This document shows positions 1-10,611 of a stretch of DNA of 64,000 nucleotides, one piece after another. Location: assembly GCA_949130485.1 (NCBI GenBank), contig OX422187.1, positions 868,001-932,000 on the forward strand. The letters run 5' to 3'. The DNA is from Agelas oroides. Taxonomy: Eukaryota; Porifera; Demospongiae; Agelasida; Agelasidae. A program made the translations under genes and the position numbers. Below the pieces are notes generated by a model. That model saw only the letters and a program-made list of their open reading frames with translations. It was not told where the DNA came from and did not search any database. Every line of letters begins with the position of its first letter. Position 1 is the first letter of the stretch.

Positions 1-186
1 GATCGAAACCGCTAGCATATCTGATCCGGCCCGGATCGGATTTTCGGGGGGATCGGATCCGCTGTGACACCGGCTGGGGGGGGGGGATAGCCAGGGGACA
101 TGCTACCAATGTTGATACTCATAGACATGGGGGAGGACGCCTGTTCAGGCACTGTGTGCATGCCGACACTCATCAGCTGTTCTGTA
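1..186. other. Left edge, no gene seen
   Basis: Short GC-rich stretch with a poly-G run near position 75 and no convincing coding signal. It precedes the 3' tail of the first LINE. Confidence 0.5.
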
Positions 187-187
187 T

Positions 188-2670
188 GAATGAATGAATG
201 AAATATTTTATTAGAGTGACACGCGAGATGCCCGGCCTGATTAGGCCTATGAGTCACTACAAACGGGTACAAAATAATGGTTAAGTATACAGATATTACA
301 GATTTAAAAGCTGAATTCTAGTTTTATACAGGTTATACAAATGTTTCCCAATTATTCTACAATGATTATTTGCGCTAAGGATGTACTTAAATTTATCAAT
401 AAGGGTAAGGGAGGTAAAAGAGTTATCTAAGTCGGATAGGCAACTGAAAAAGGTAGAACGTAAATGATCTAAAGCTGGACACAACATAACAAAATGAAAT
501 TCAGTTTCAACAGTGTCTGATGAACACAATCTGCAGGTCCGGAGGTGGTATGGTGTTTTTGGTGTCCTATATCGGCCTGTCTCAATGTGAAGTGGGAGAC
601 AACCCCCCCGGAGGGCAGCCATGACCCACCGGTGACCCCTGCACAGAATACCACTAATGTAGCACTCTGGCCTAGGTTGTTGTTTTATAACTCTATAGTT
701 ATGTAGCCTACCCCCTGAGTCTGTACAGTAGGTGTTATGGTCCCAGATTCGCATTCTCCATTTGTGGTTTGCTTTATCAGTTAATTTAGTGATGACTATG
801 GTTTGAAATTCCTTAGGAGACAAGCTAGTTACATTATTTGGATTTAAGTGTCCTAGGTTGATCTGAGTGAGCAATTTATTTGCATGAAAACACCAGGTAG
901 GTTTGCCCTTATTGGCTAGTTCTAGTGACCATTTAAAAATCTTTTTAGTAAGACGACTATCATCCATAGTAGCAAGACGGAACCAGAGTTTGAGCATCTC
1001 AAACTGGTGTCTACACCAGACTGGCATCCATCCTGAGTCACCTTCTAGTAGATCTACTGGGCAGTTTTTACCCACACCCAAAATATGTCTAATTGCCTTG
1101 TTCTGAATGGTTTGTAACTTGGGGAAGGTTCTGTAACCCCAGACACCAGCCCCATAGTCCATTCTAGGTATTACTAGTGAGTCATAAAGTGAGCTGAATG
1201 CTTCAAAGGGAAAATTACCAAATTGTTTTGATTTAGCTATAAGAAGGCCCAAAGCTTTTCTGGCAGATTCACTAAGTGTATTAACACAGTTTTGGTAATC
1301 TAAGTGTTCATCAAGCCAAACACCAAGGTATTTATATGAAGGCACAACTTCTAATTCTGAGGGGCCACATTTAAAATTGAACGAGGTCCTAGGCTGGGAT
1401 TTATGTCTAAAATGGACAATTTTTGTTTTGCTGGTGTTAATGTGAAGTCGCCAGGATTCACACCAGGTGTGTAGTGTACTAAGCATACACTGCAGATCTT
1501 CCTCTGTTTCCGCCATTATAGCAATGTCATCAGCAAACATCAGGAGAGCTAAGAGAATTTCACCACATTTTACTCCTAAGTTAAGCTGCTTTATTTCTTC
1601 AATTAGACCATTGATGAAGAGATTGAATAATGTAGGGGAAAGCAGACATCCTTGTTTAACTCCAGATGTTACAGGGAATGGTTCAGTGACGGTATCATTG
1701 ACTCTAACACAGTACTCAGTATCTCTGTACAGGCATTTTATAAGATCTAGGAATTTCCCACTAATTCCATAGTGGCCTAATCTGTGCCATAGGAGGTCTC
1801 TATCTACACTGTCGAAAGCTTTTTTGAGGTCTACAAAGGCAACAAATGTTGGTGACTTGTTCAATTTTCTAGTGCTAATAATACTACAGATTACAAAAAG
1901 ATGGTCCAGACATGAGCGGTTGGGCCTAAAACCATTTTGTTCATCCGATAGAACGCAGTTTGTCTCTGACCAGTCAGAGAGTCTAGCATTGAGAACTTTG
2001 CAAAAGACTTTCAGGACAACACTCTGGAGTGCAATACCACGGTAGTTAATGGGGTTTCTAGGGTCTGTGGTGTTGGGTTTCAAGATGGGGTGGATTAGTG
2101 CAGAGCACCAATCTGAGGGTACTAGGGCTGAGTCAAAGCAAACTGAGAATAATCTATGTAACAGAGGGGTCAGGGCAGGGTGATTTAGGTATGAACCTTG
2201 AATCTTATCAAGCCCGGGAGCTTTACCGAGGTTGAGTCTGGCAATAGCTAGTTCTACTTCATCAATTGAAATGGGGAGATTGAGTTCCTGGCAGTTGGAT
2301 GAATTAGCAGGCATATGTGTTGAGCTAAGAAGGCTGTAAATTGTACTGGGAACAGAAAGGGAGCTTTGGTTGTACAGAGAATCAAAGTAACTTTTCCAAA
2401 CCTGTAACAAAGCACTAGGTTCAGACAACACCTCACCCTCAGCATTGATGACTTGGTTGGGGATTGTTTTCCTTTCAGCGTGTATACCTATTAGTTTGAA
2501 ATTTCTCCAGAAGCTTTTGGAGTCGTGCTTGCATTGATGGAGCAATTCAATTTGTTTATGTGTTCTGTGATCTGCCTTGGCTTTCTTTATCGCTTTGTCG
2601 AAGGTTTTCTGGGAAGATTGATAGGCCAGTTTTAGTTGGGAGTTATCCTTTTGCTTTAACCATGCTCTTT
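188..2670 (-). mobile_element. CR1/L2-type LINE, 5'-truncated copy
   Basis: A non-LTR retrotransposon on the minus strand. Its 3' end lies at 188-215, where the + strand shows (TGAA)n followed by ATTTTATT, the kind of microsatellite tail known from L2 elements. The reverse-transcriptase ORF runs up from the stop at 296 and stays open through 2670, where a TA-flanked MITE begins. Beyond that MITE the frame soon meets a stop and there is no endonuclease domain, so this copy is 5'-truncated. The 3' UTR is only about 100 bp. Confidence 0.85.
296..2670 (-). CDS. LINE ORF2 fragment: reverse transcriptase
   Basis: At least 790 codons open on the minus strand. Reading can be extended in frame beyond the first Met at 2545 to the MITE junction at 2670, giving residues beginning QRAWLKQ. 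RT landmarks in order: GFRPNRSCLDH, the catalytic DLKKAFDSVDRD motif, GVKQGCLLSP and FADDIAIM (an F in place of the usual Y of YADD). The C-terminus has a cysteine/histidine cluster (CRLCSSDTVETEFHFVMLCP) typical of CR1/L2-clade ORF2. The N-terminal apurinic endonuclease is missing, so this copy is not autonomous. The reading frame itself is undamaged, suggesting recent insertion. Confidence 0.85.
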
Positions 2671-2673
2671 GTA

Positions 2674-3030
2674 TGGGGTGCCGTTTGTGTCAAAACTCCG
2701 GTTTTTAGTAATGTTTATCAAACGCGCATCCTTTACTAAACCTCGATCGATTTTTACTAAACATCGATCGATCTTTAGTAAACGTCGATCGATTTCTACT
2801 AGAAATGGCAATCCATCGACCTTTGCTAAACCATAGATATATGAACGTCGATCGATCTTTGCTAAAGGTCGATCGATCTTTGCTAAACATCGATCGATGT
2901 TTAGCAAAGATCGATGTTTAGCAAAGGTCGATGCATTGCCATAGAGATCGATCGAGGTTTAGTAAAGGTCGCGGGTTTGATAAACATTACTAAAAACCGG
3001 AGTTTTGACACAAACGGCACCGGCTCCCCA
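2674..3030. mobile_element. 357-bp MITE with TA target duplication
   Basis: Both ends share an inverted repeat of about 50 bp: TGGGG, then TGCCGTTTGTGTCAAAACTC, then the GGTTTTTAGTAATGTTTATC segment. It is flanked by TA on both sides (2672-2673, 3031-3032). The interior repeats a module of the form TTTACTAAA then CRTCGATCGAT at least eight times in both orientations, so most of the element can fold on itself. No coding capacity. TA duplication is typical of Tc1/mariner-related MITEs. Confidence 0.8.
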
Positions 3031-3064
3031 TACTATTATCTATGGTGTCACGTGATTATAGGCC

Positions 3065-3175
3065 TGTCACGAAGTAACCTGCCCCCCGAAGTAAAGTGTC
3101 CCCCAGGGGCAAGTTACTTCGAAGTAAACCGTCCCCCTTTGAAGTTATTTGCCCCCCTCCCTCCGAAGGATCTCG
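3065..3175 (+). repeat. Left terminal inverted repeat of Ginger-like element
   Basis: About 110 bp of GAAGTAA / CCCCC alternation. It matches the reverse complement of 10840-10941 and includes a full TTACTTCGAAGTAA palindrome. Confidence 0.8.
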
Positions 3176-3765
3176 CGCAAAGGACAGTTGACGTCGACCC
3201 CGTACCAAGAGCAGGAGCGACGTAGTCAGATCATCAGCTGTCATGAAGTGCCGTATAAGAAGCATGCATAATGCGCAAATGCATTTTAGTCGGGATGCAC
3301 TCACAACTAACAATGAAATATGACGAAAAAAGTGCATGCATTCTTGACTAAGGCAGACATTTTCACAAAATTAGTAAGTGCAAATGTACCTAAGCATCTA
3401 AGAAACCTCTGTACTCAATTTGATGCAGATGCGTTGTAGCAATGTGTATGAATGAATGAATTTTATTTTTACGTCTTGTCCCTAGGACAGCAAGCCAGCT
3501 AGGCTCATAAGACGGCAGCACAGATAGTGTTGTACAAAAAAGAAACTTATCATAGTACATTTATGGTTAGTAATATTAATGCAGCTAAGTTGTATATATG
3601 TATATAAAAAAGGAAAAATGGACCCAAGAAAGTTGAGGGAGTAGCTAATTATACTGTCAAGGCAGGGAGAGCATGGATGAAAGAATAGAATGTATTTAAT
3701 GGCTGAAATAGCCCCCCATTGGGTACTCTTCTCTGAACACCAAAGACAGACTACACCGACAAGCC

Positions 3766-5250
3766 TTCCCCTGGGACCCTTCTCAGGGTACACCAGGGGA
3801 CAGACTACACAGAAACAGGCAAGCCTTCCCCTGGGACCCTTCCGAGGGTACACCAGGGGACAGACTACACAGAAACAGACAAGCCTTCCCCTGGGACCCT
3901 TCTCAGGGCACACCAGGGGGCAGACTACACAGAAACAGGCAAGCCTTCCCCTGGGACCCTTCTCAGGGTACACCAGGGACAGACTACACAGAAACAGACA
4001 AGCCTTCCCCTGGGACCCTTCCCAGGGTTCACCAGGGGGCAGACTACACAGAAACAGGCAAGCCTTCCCCTGGGACCCTTCCCAGGGTTCACCAGGGGGC
4101 AGACTACACAGAAACAGGCAAGCCTTCCCCTGGGACCCTTCCCAGGGTTCACCAGGGGGCAGACTACACAGAAACAGGCAAGCCTTCCCCTGGGACCCTT
4201 CCCAGGGTTCACCAGGGGACAGACTACACAGAAACAGACAGGCCTTCCCCTGGGACCCTTCCCAGGGTACACCAGGGGACAGACTACACAGAAACAGACA
4301 GGCCTTCCCCTGGGACCCTTCCCAGGGTTCACCAGGGGACAGACTACACAGAAACAGACAGGCCTTCCCCTGGGACCCTTCCCAGGGTACACCAGGGGAC
4401 AGACTACACAGAAACAGACAGGCCTTCCCCTGGGACCCTTCCCAGGGTTCACCAGGGGACAGACTACACAGAAACAGACAAGCCTTCCCCTGGGACACTT
4501 CTCAGGGTACACCAGGGGACAGACTACACAGAAACAGACAAGCCTTCCCCTGGGACCCTTCCCAGGGTTCACCAGGGGACAGACTACACAGAAACAGACA
4601 AGCCTTCCCCTGGGACCCTTCCCAGGGTACACCAGGGGACAGACTACACAGAAACAGACAAGCCTTCCCCTGGGACCCTTCCCAGGGTTCACCAGGGGAC
4701 AGACTACACAGAAACAGACAAGCCTTCCCCTGGGACACTTCTCAGGGTACACCAGGGGACAGACTACACAGAAACAGACAAGCCTTCCCCTGGGACCCTT
4801 CCCAGGGTTCACCAGGGGACAGACTACACAGAAACAGACAAGCCTTCCCCTGGGACCCTTCCCAGGGTACACCAGGGGACAGACTACACAGAAAACAGAC
4901 AAGCCTTCCCCTGGGACCCTTCCCAGGGTTCACCAGGGGACAGACTACACAGAAACAGGCAAGCCTTCCCCTGGGACCCTTCCCAGGGTTCACCAGGGGA
5001 CAGACTACACAGAAACAGACAAGCCTTCCCCTGGGACCCTTCTCAGGGTACACCAGGGGACAGACTACACAGAAACAGGCAAGCCTTCCCCTGGGACCCT
5101 TCTCAGGGTACACCCGGGGACAGACTACACAGAAACAGACAAGCCTTCCCCTGGGACCCTTCCCCGGGTTCACCAGGGGACAGACTACACCAGGGGACAG
5201 AGTACACAAAACTGACAAGCCTTCCCCTGGGACCCTTCTCAGGGTACACC
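3766..5250. repeat. 60-bp minisatellite, about 24 copies
   Basis: Units of 60 bp (one differs by 1-2 bp) centred on AAGCCTTCCCCTGGGACCCT. A CAGGGTTCACC/CAGGGTACACC difference alternates along the central units, giving a 120-bp dimer. A rarer GGGACACTTCTC variant recurs every 240 bp (4490, 4730), so there is higher-order structure. Because 60 is a multiple of three, long repetitive reading frames stay open on both strands. I treat these as artefacts of the repeat, not genes. The array lies between the LINE ORF2 stop and the LINE tail. Confidence 0.9.
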
Positions 5251-5365
5251 AGGGGACAAACTACACAGAATTTAGAGTACCAGAGGCCAGACTAAACAGA
5301 GACAGACAAGTTTTCCCAAGGTAACTTATTAGAGGGAGAGACTAGTAAAAATAAAAACAGATTGG

Positions 5366-8300
5366 TCACGGAGAGAAGATGATATTCTTCCGAGACTGGG
5401 CCATCACATGTAGAGCCTTTCCCAATTCCAGGTCTCTTCCACAGTTCATAAGTATTTTTAATGTCTTTTCAGCAGGAGGTAATGAGTAGAATGTTGATCC
5501 TAGCACTCCTTCCATGGTTTTAAATAGTGCAATTCTTTCCTGGGTAAGCTGCGGGCAGAAAATTAAGAAGTGTGTTTCGTCTTCAATCCCCTCATTGCAC
5601 AGCTGGCATATCCTTTGAGCAAGGGGCGTCTTAGGATGTCTATATCTGCCAATTTCCATCTCTAAGGGTAGGCATCCACATCTTAACTGAGCAATGGTTC
5701 TTCTCCTTCGCCAGGAAGTTGGTCGGGTAACATATTCTTCTGGGGCTGGTTCCAGCTTGTAAGACCTGTATAGGACTAATCTTCCACCACTTTCAGAATT
5801 AGGAGCAATTGAGTTGAGATTATCTAGCCACTTAGTATATTCCACTTGCAAAATTCTATTCCACGCTTCCTTTTGAAAGGAGTTCCTATCCATCTTAGAG
5901 AAATTTGAGAGGTTAATGTCTGGGAACAATTTTATGGTTTTATCTGCCCAGTTGCCAAGGCCTTTTTGGGAACTCCATCTATGAATTATATTGGGTAGTC
6001 TGTGTGTAGGGAGAGAGCAAATCCTATGCCAGAACTTGATAATAGAGAACTTTATTTCAGCTTGGAGAGGGACCCATCCCATCTCACCAAACAAGCCTGT
6101 GTTGGGACATGAGGTGCCAACTCCAAGGAAAAACCTCATCGCAGCAGTTTGAATGGATTTGACTTTAGGAAATTCTCTATGACCCCAGATGCATGAGTAT
6201 ACAAGTATCCTGCTCAAAACCAGCTGATTAAAAAGCATAGTGTACGTGTCATAGTGAAATCCCCCTGCACATTTAGTTCTATGATTAAGTGATGCTAGGG
6301 CCCGATTGGCCGCTATGGTAATTTTACTAACTGTTTGTGATAGATCCAAGTGTTCATTTATATGGTATCCCAGATAACGGTACTCACTTGTGTAGTCAAT
6401 TGTTTGATTACCTGCTTTAAAATGAAATGAGGATCTTGGCTTTCTACAGTGTCTCTTACGGAAGTGCATTATGTTAGACTTAGAGCTATTAATCTTAATA
6501 CCCCAGGTAGTGCACCAGTTGTGTATCAAATCAATCAAAGTCTGTAAATTCTCTGCATTTGGAGCTAAAACGACTATATCATCTGCATACAATAAAGCAG
6601 CTACATTTCTGTCATTAACCTGTATACCAAAAGCACTTGAATTCAATTCTTTAGCTAAATCATCAATGTACAAGGCAAACAATGTTGGGGAGAGAATGCA
6701 GCCTTGTTTAACTCCTGTGTTTACATCAAACCAGTCTGAATATAGGTCATTAACTTTCACAGTACAACTCACATTTTCATACATAGATTTTAGGGCCATC
6801 AAAAAGTTACCATTTATGCCATATTTTGAGTGAAGTTTCTTCCATAAGGAATGTCGATTAATGCTGTCAAAAGCTTTGCGAAAATCAATAAAGCATGCAA
6901 ACGTATCCTGATTTCCTATCATACGGTTCTCAACAATGGAAGATAACGTAAGAATGTGGTCAAGGCAGCATCTGCCAGGCCGGAAGCCATTTTGTTCCTC
7001 ACTGAGGATAGAATTGAGCTCAATCCAATCACTGAAGCGGGAATTTAGAATGCGGCAATATGTTTTCATAATTACTGATTGCAGAGATATGCCTCTAAAG
7101 TCATTTGGGTTCTTTGACTCCCTACTGGTTTTAGGAATTGGTTTTATTACTGACTTGTTCCAGTTTGATGGCACAGTTCCATTCCTAAGGCAGTAATTAA
7201 ATAATTTATGGAGAAAGGAGACACAGCTTTCATTCTTAATGTAGTTGGCCTTAATCTGGTCCAGACCTGGGCTTTTGGAGTTGATATTTGCTGCTACTGC
7301 AGCTTTCACTTCTTCTATAGATATAGGGTCATTTAAACATGAGGTATCATAATCTGAGTCACTGGGGGGAGATGAAACAGGTAAGGTAGTTCCAGCATTT
7401 AAGAGGTTGCTAAAGTAAGACCTCCATGTATTAAGAACCTCTTCTTTATCAGAGGTTTCATGTCCCTGATCATCGATTACTGAGTCAGGGACTGTCTGAC
7501 CTGAAGGAAACCCACTACCCCCAAGTTGACTGAACTTCTTCCAGAATAGTTTTGGATTGTATTTCTGCTGTTGTAGAAGGTCTAGCTGCCGTTTGTTGTT
7601 GAATTGTCTCCTATATTTACGAACATACTTGCTAAAAAGTTTTTGAGCACTCAAGTAGTTTAACTTTAGGTTCACATTATTTTTCTCCTCTTCCCATTTT
7701 TTTAAACTAATTGAAACACGTTTACACAACTCATTTAAGTGGGAATTCCACCATGGTTTACATTTATTTGTTTTTCCATACATTTTATTTGGTTTGAGGG
7801 GTTTATGAATCAATTGCTCATCTATAAGCCTGCAGAAATTGGTATATATCCCATCTACATCCGGGTGACTTTGTTCCTCGTCAAGCTGTGCAGCTAGGTG
7901 GCTCAGTTGTTTGTGGACTGTGGGATCTTCAAAATAGTCCTGCGGGATTCTTTTGGTTGTTATTTGATTGGAAGTTTTGGGGTGATTGTTTGGCTGAGTA
8001 TTGTTAAAAGTAACCTTCCATATAATCAGCCTATGGTCCGGAATTTTAGAGTCCACAGCAATATTTTTGCTGTGGACAAACTCATGTATGTCAACTACAT
8101 GAAACTTGGAAAAGGCAGAGAAATGTTGCAAAGGTACCAGGCAGTAATCAACAACCGCAAGTCCCTTGGTAGAGATTGATGTGAAGCCATCTTTCAGAGG
8201 ATCAAATCTACCATTCAGTGTACACATATCAAGTGTGTGTAGGAAATCTACTAAGAGTCTACCAAAGCTATTTGTAGTGTGATCTAATGGTTTCCTATTG

Positions 8301-9007
8301 GGGATAGATGAGTTATCCGGGCAATCAGAGAGAGATCCAATACGTGCATTAAAGTCTCCACAGATCATAAAATTACCATGCTGGTAGTTTTCAAATACTA
8401 TGCACCTTAGGTCATCCCAGAATTCTTGTGAAATATCACCTCTACTTGAGCTAATTGGGGGAAGATAACAAACACAAATACCTAAGTGTTGGCCTTGCAG
8501 TGATTTTTTGCCTATGAGGTCTATCCACAAAATTCCTTCAGCCTTTTCTTCAATTACAGCCACTGAGAAGTGATTAAGAATAGAATTTTTAATGAGTATG
8601 CCCACCCCTCCCGATCCTCTTATGGCCCTCTTAGAAATATTTCTCCTATTATTTCCAAACCACTTATATCCTTTTAGATGGATTTCATTTTCATTGGTTA
8701 GGAAGGTTTCAGCTATACATATAATGTCGAGCCTAGATGTTGTAATTACATTGCTTTTTAGTTGCTGTGACGGATCAAGGCTCCAGCCACAAACATTCCA
8801 AAAACCTACTGAGAGTTGAAAAGGGAGATCTGTCTTTTGAAGGGTGGCCTTAGGGAGGGGGGTGGGAAGGGGGAGATTTTGTTGATTATGAGGATAAGTA
8901 GAGGGTGGATGGCTGATGGTATCTGGTTCAAGAATGGGGTTGAAAGTGTGGGGGGATACAATGTTATGACCAAAATCTGAGTTACTATTACTGTCCATAT
9001 TACCCAT
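5366..9007 (-). CDS. LINE ORF2: AP endonuclease and reverse transcriptase
   Basis: About 1213 aa from an ATG at 9007, 5 nt after the ORF1 stop (9013-9015). That spacing suggests translation by termination-reinitiation; an in-frame upstream Met at 9094 overlaps ORF1. N-terminal apurinic-type endonuclease motifs: GFWNVCG, IAETFLT, ICGDFNARIG and IPDHRLI. RT core: NGFRPGRCCLDH, DFRKAFDSINRH, GVKQGCILSP and LLYADDIVVL. C-terminal Cys/His cluster CQLCNEGIEDETHFLIFCP. No stops or frameshifts, and full length for the CR1/L2 family, so it is likely a functional replicase or very recently so. Confidence 0.92.
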   Translation of the reverse strand: MGNMDSNSNSDFGHNIVSPHTFNPILEPDTISHPPSTYPHNQQNLPLPTPLPKATLQKTDLPFQLSVGFWNVCGWSLDPSQQLKSNVITTSRLDIICIAETFLTNENEIHLKGYKWFGNNRRNISKRAIRGSGGVGILIKNSILNHFSVAVIEEKAEGILWIDLIGKKSLQGQHLGICVCYLPPISSSRGDISQEFWDDLRCIVFENYQHGNFMICGDFNARIGSLSDCPDNSSIPNRKPLDHTTNSFGRLLVDFLHTLDMCTLNGRFDPLKDGFTSISTKGLAVVDYCLVPLQHFSAFSKFHVVDIHEFVHSKNIAVDSKIPDHRLIIWKVTFNNTQPNNHPKTSNQITTKRIPQDYFEDPTVHKQLSHLAAQLDEEQSHPDVDGIYTNFCRLIDEQLIHKPLKPNKMYGKTNKCKPWWNSHLNELCKRVSISLKKWEEEKNNVNLKLNYLSAQKLFSKYVRKYRRQFNNKRQLDLLQQQKYNPKLFWKKFSQLGGSGFPSGQTVPDSVIDDQGHETSDKEEVLNTWRSYFSNLLNAGTTLPVSSPPSDSDYDTSCLNDPISIEEVKAAVAANINSKSPGLDQIKANYIKNESCVSFLHKLFNYCLRNGTVPSNWNKSVIKPIPKTSRESKNPNDFRGISLQSVIMKTYCRILNSRFSDWIELNSILSEEQNGFRPGRCCLDHILTLSSIVENRMIGNQDTFACFIDFRKAFDSINRHSLWKKLHSKYGINGNFLMALKSMYENVSCTVKVNDLYSDWFDVNTGVKQGCILSPTLFALYIDDLAKELNSSAFGIQVNDRNVAALLYADDIVVLAPNAENLQTLIDLIHNWCTTWGIKINSSKSNIMHFRKRHCRKPRSSFHFKAGNQTIDYTSEYRYLGYHINEHLDLSQTVSKITIAANRALASLNHRTKCAGGFHYDTYTMLFNQLVLSRILVYSCIWGHREFPKVKSIQTAAMRFFLGVGTSCPNTGLFGEMGWVPLQAEIKFSIIKFWHRICSLPTHRLPNIIHRWSSQKGLGNWADKTIKLFPDINLSNFSKMDRNSFQKEAWNRILQVEYTKWLDNLNSIAPNSESGGRLVLYRSYKLEPAPEEYVTRPTSWRRRRTIAQLRCGCLPLEMEIGRYRHPKTPLAQRICQLCNEGIEDETHFLIFCPQLTQERIALFKTMEGVLGSTFYSLPPAEKTLKILMNCGRDLELGKALHVMAQSRKNIIFSP

Positions 9008-9012
9008 TGTAA

Positions 9013-10068
9013 CTAACGTACTATTAGAAAGGATTTCCCTCTCCCTAAAAAATCCTGTGTAGCCTGAGGCTGAGATTGTTGCTTTTGCTGGCAACTAGTG
9101 TAGGTAGTTGGAAGTGGCGGGAGTTTCAGTGACATAAGTGGGACGGGACGTTTATCTTTGTGATCAGAAGGTACAGGGGGGAGCTTCAGTGACATAAGTG
9201 GGACAGGATGGGGTCTCTTTGGTGCGAATATGCTCACAAACCATCCCAGTGTGGCATCACATTTTAGTCCTTTATCGAGTTTGTTTGCATCGTCCACACC
9301 AAGGAAAATTTCCAAATACTTCCTTTTGGAATCTGGGGCTGTCAAATAGGGTTCAGAGAGATGATCATGTGGGACACTGAGGCTCTGAAGCTTACGTTTC
9401 ACCTCCTGAATGCTAGTGTGGCTGGGAACTGCCCTGATGTAGAACTTTTGCATAGGTGGGTTTCTATTTGATGCAGTTTGTGGTTGTGGCTTTTTTGTTG
9501 CTTTCCTGGGTTTGGACGTTGAAGCTTGTGGGGTTGGGTTAGGATTAGAGTTGGGGTTTCCTTTTCCATGAACAACTGGCATATCAGGATTTCTATCAAG
9601 CAAGCATTCGAAGCGGTTTGGGTGGGATGTGATTGGTTCAGATAGATGGCATGTCAGGGGGTTACAGGCTGGATTCATGGACACCGAGGCTAAATCAGGC
9701 TTAGTGATAAATGCTAGATCCCTGGACAGCCTGCTCACTTCATGAGAGAGGTTGGCTACAAGGCCGTCCAGTGACCTGAGCTGAGTCAATTCCAATTTGA
9801 GGGCATGATTTTCCAGAGTGAGTTGATCCAAACTTGAGTGGAGGGACTTCAAGCTAGCTAGGCAGCTGGTGCAAAACCAGGGGAGTTGCCCTTCAAACTG
9901 GCTGTATATTGCATACGCTTGCTGTGATATGCCAATGCATGTCAGGTGAAACCACCTTCCACAGAGGTCACAGTCTAGAGCCTGGCTTTCTCCACTAACC
10001 ATATCCCCACAATTTACACAGGGAGCATCATCTGACAAAACAGACATGATAGAAGATTTCACACCCAC
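9013..10068 (-). CDS. LINE ORF1: PHD-like zinc finger protein
   Basis: 351 aa. Residues about 16-70 form a PHD/RING-like cluster (CVNCGDMV, CDLCGRWFHLTC, WFCTSC). A short heptad-like Leu stretch follows (residues about 78-120, LDQLTLENHALKLELTQLRS), which could mediate multimer formation. A low-complexity Pro/Ser/Lys segment comes next, then a basic region starting PPMQKFYIRAVPSHTS that may be an RNA-binding fold. PHD-bearing ORF1 proteins are known from CR1-type LINEs; they are thought to bind the element RNA and chromatin. It lies directly upstream of ORF2 in the same transcript. Confidence 0.8.
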   Translation of the reverse strand: MGVKSSIMSVLSDDAPCVNCGDMVSGESQALDCDLCGRWFHLTCIGISQQAYAIYSQFEGQLPWFCTSCLASLKSLHSSLDQLTLENHALKLELTQLRSLDGLVANLSHEVSRLSRDLAFITKPDLASVSMNPACNPLTCHLSEPITSHPNRFECLLDRNPDMPVVHGKGNPNSNPNPTPQASTSKPRKATKKPQPQTASNRNPPMQKFYIRAVPSHTSIQEVKRKLQSLSVPHDHLSEPYLTAPDSKRKYLEIFLGVDDANKLDKGLKCDATLGWFVSIFAPKRPHPVPLMSLKLPPVPSDHKDKRPVPLMSLKLPPLPTTYTSCQQKQQSQPQATQDFLGRGKSFLIVR

Positions 10069-10611
10069 TTATGTGAAGGTTATATACTAGCAGTTGAGAG
10101 CTATGTGGAGGCAATTTAAGGGGGTGAGAATACAAGTGACTGTCTCTCAGTACAAATTTCACACTACAGAGCACTGAACAGCACAGTAGGTATTAGTATT
10201 AGTATAGCACAAAGGCACAGTAATAACCCCTTTTATTTTGTTGAGAGACTGTATTTAACAGGATTCAGTACTAAACAGCCTCTAAAACCGCCTTGAAAAA
10301 GAGTATAAAAGCCCACTTAAAAATTCACACCTATAGGAGGGACATGTAAGTGGGGAGGCGCTTCTAGGATACTAACAAAATTTGCTACGTAGCAAGGCTA
10401 CTGGATATCAAAACTGTGTACACAAGACTGACCTCAAATATCCACACAAGTGGCTGCCTTGGGCATAGAAGGACTGGAGCACGTTCAACCGTCTTCTCCT
10501 AAGTACACGTGAGTCTAGTGTAGATATGGCCTCTGTAGACGAAAACTGGCATACTTCTGGAGACTCTGACATTGCTACTTTGTGTGCCGGAACACTGCTT
10601 TGTTGTAAAAT
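10069..10611 (-). other. LINE 5' UTR and unique part of host element
   Basis: No convincing coding. The part next to ORF1 should be the LINE 5' UTR with its internal promoter. The part nearer 10611 belongs to the enclosing Ginger-like element. The border is not visible by eye. Confidence 0.5.

Larger units (their letters stand above)
3447..10300 (-). mobile_element. Full-length-looking CR1/L2-type LINE
   Basis: Minus-strand LINE with a 5' UTR (about 10069-10300), ORF1 with a PHD-like zinc finger, ORF2 with endonuclease and RT, a long 3' UTR containing a 60-bp minisatellite, and a 3' (TGAA)n tail at 3447-3466, as in the truncated copy at 188. Both ORFs are uninterrupted, so the copy may be competent. 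The exact 5' end and target duplication could not be fixed by eye. PHD-containing ORF1 plus a TGAA-type tail fits the CR1/L2 supergroup. Confidence 0.75.

Noticed and set aside
3766-5250. CRISPR array
   Set aside because: Units are contiguous near-identical 60-mers without unique spacers, in eukaryotic DNA.
3482-5324. Several 78-544 codon frames on both strands across the 60-bp array
   Set aside because: They exist only because the repeat unit is a multiple of three and stop-free. No start context, domain or intron structure supports a gene.
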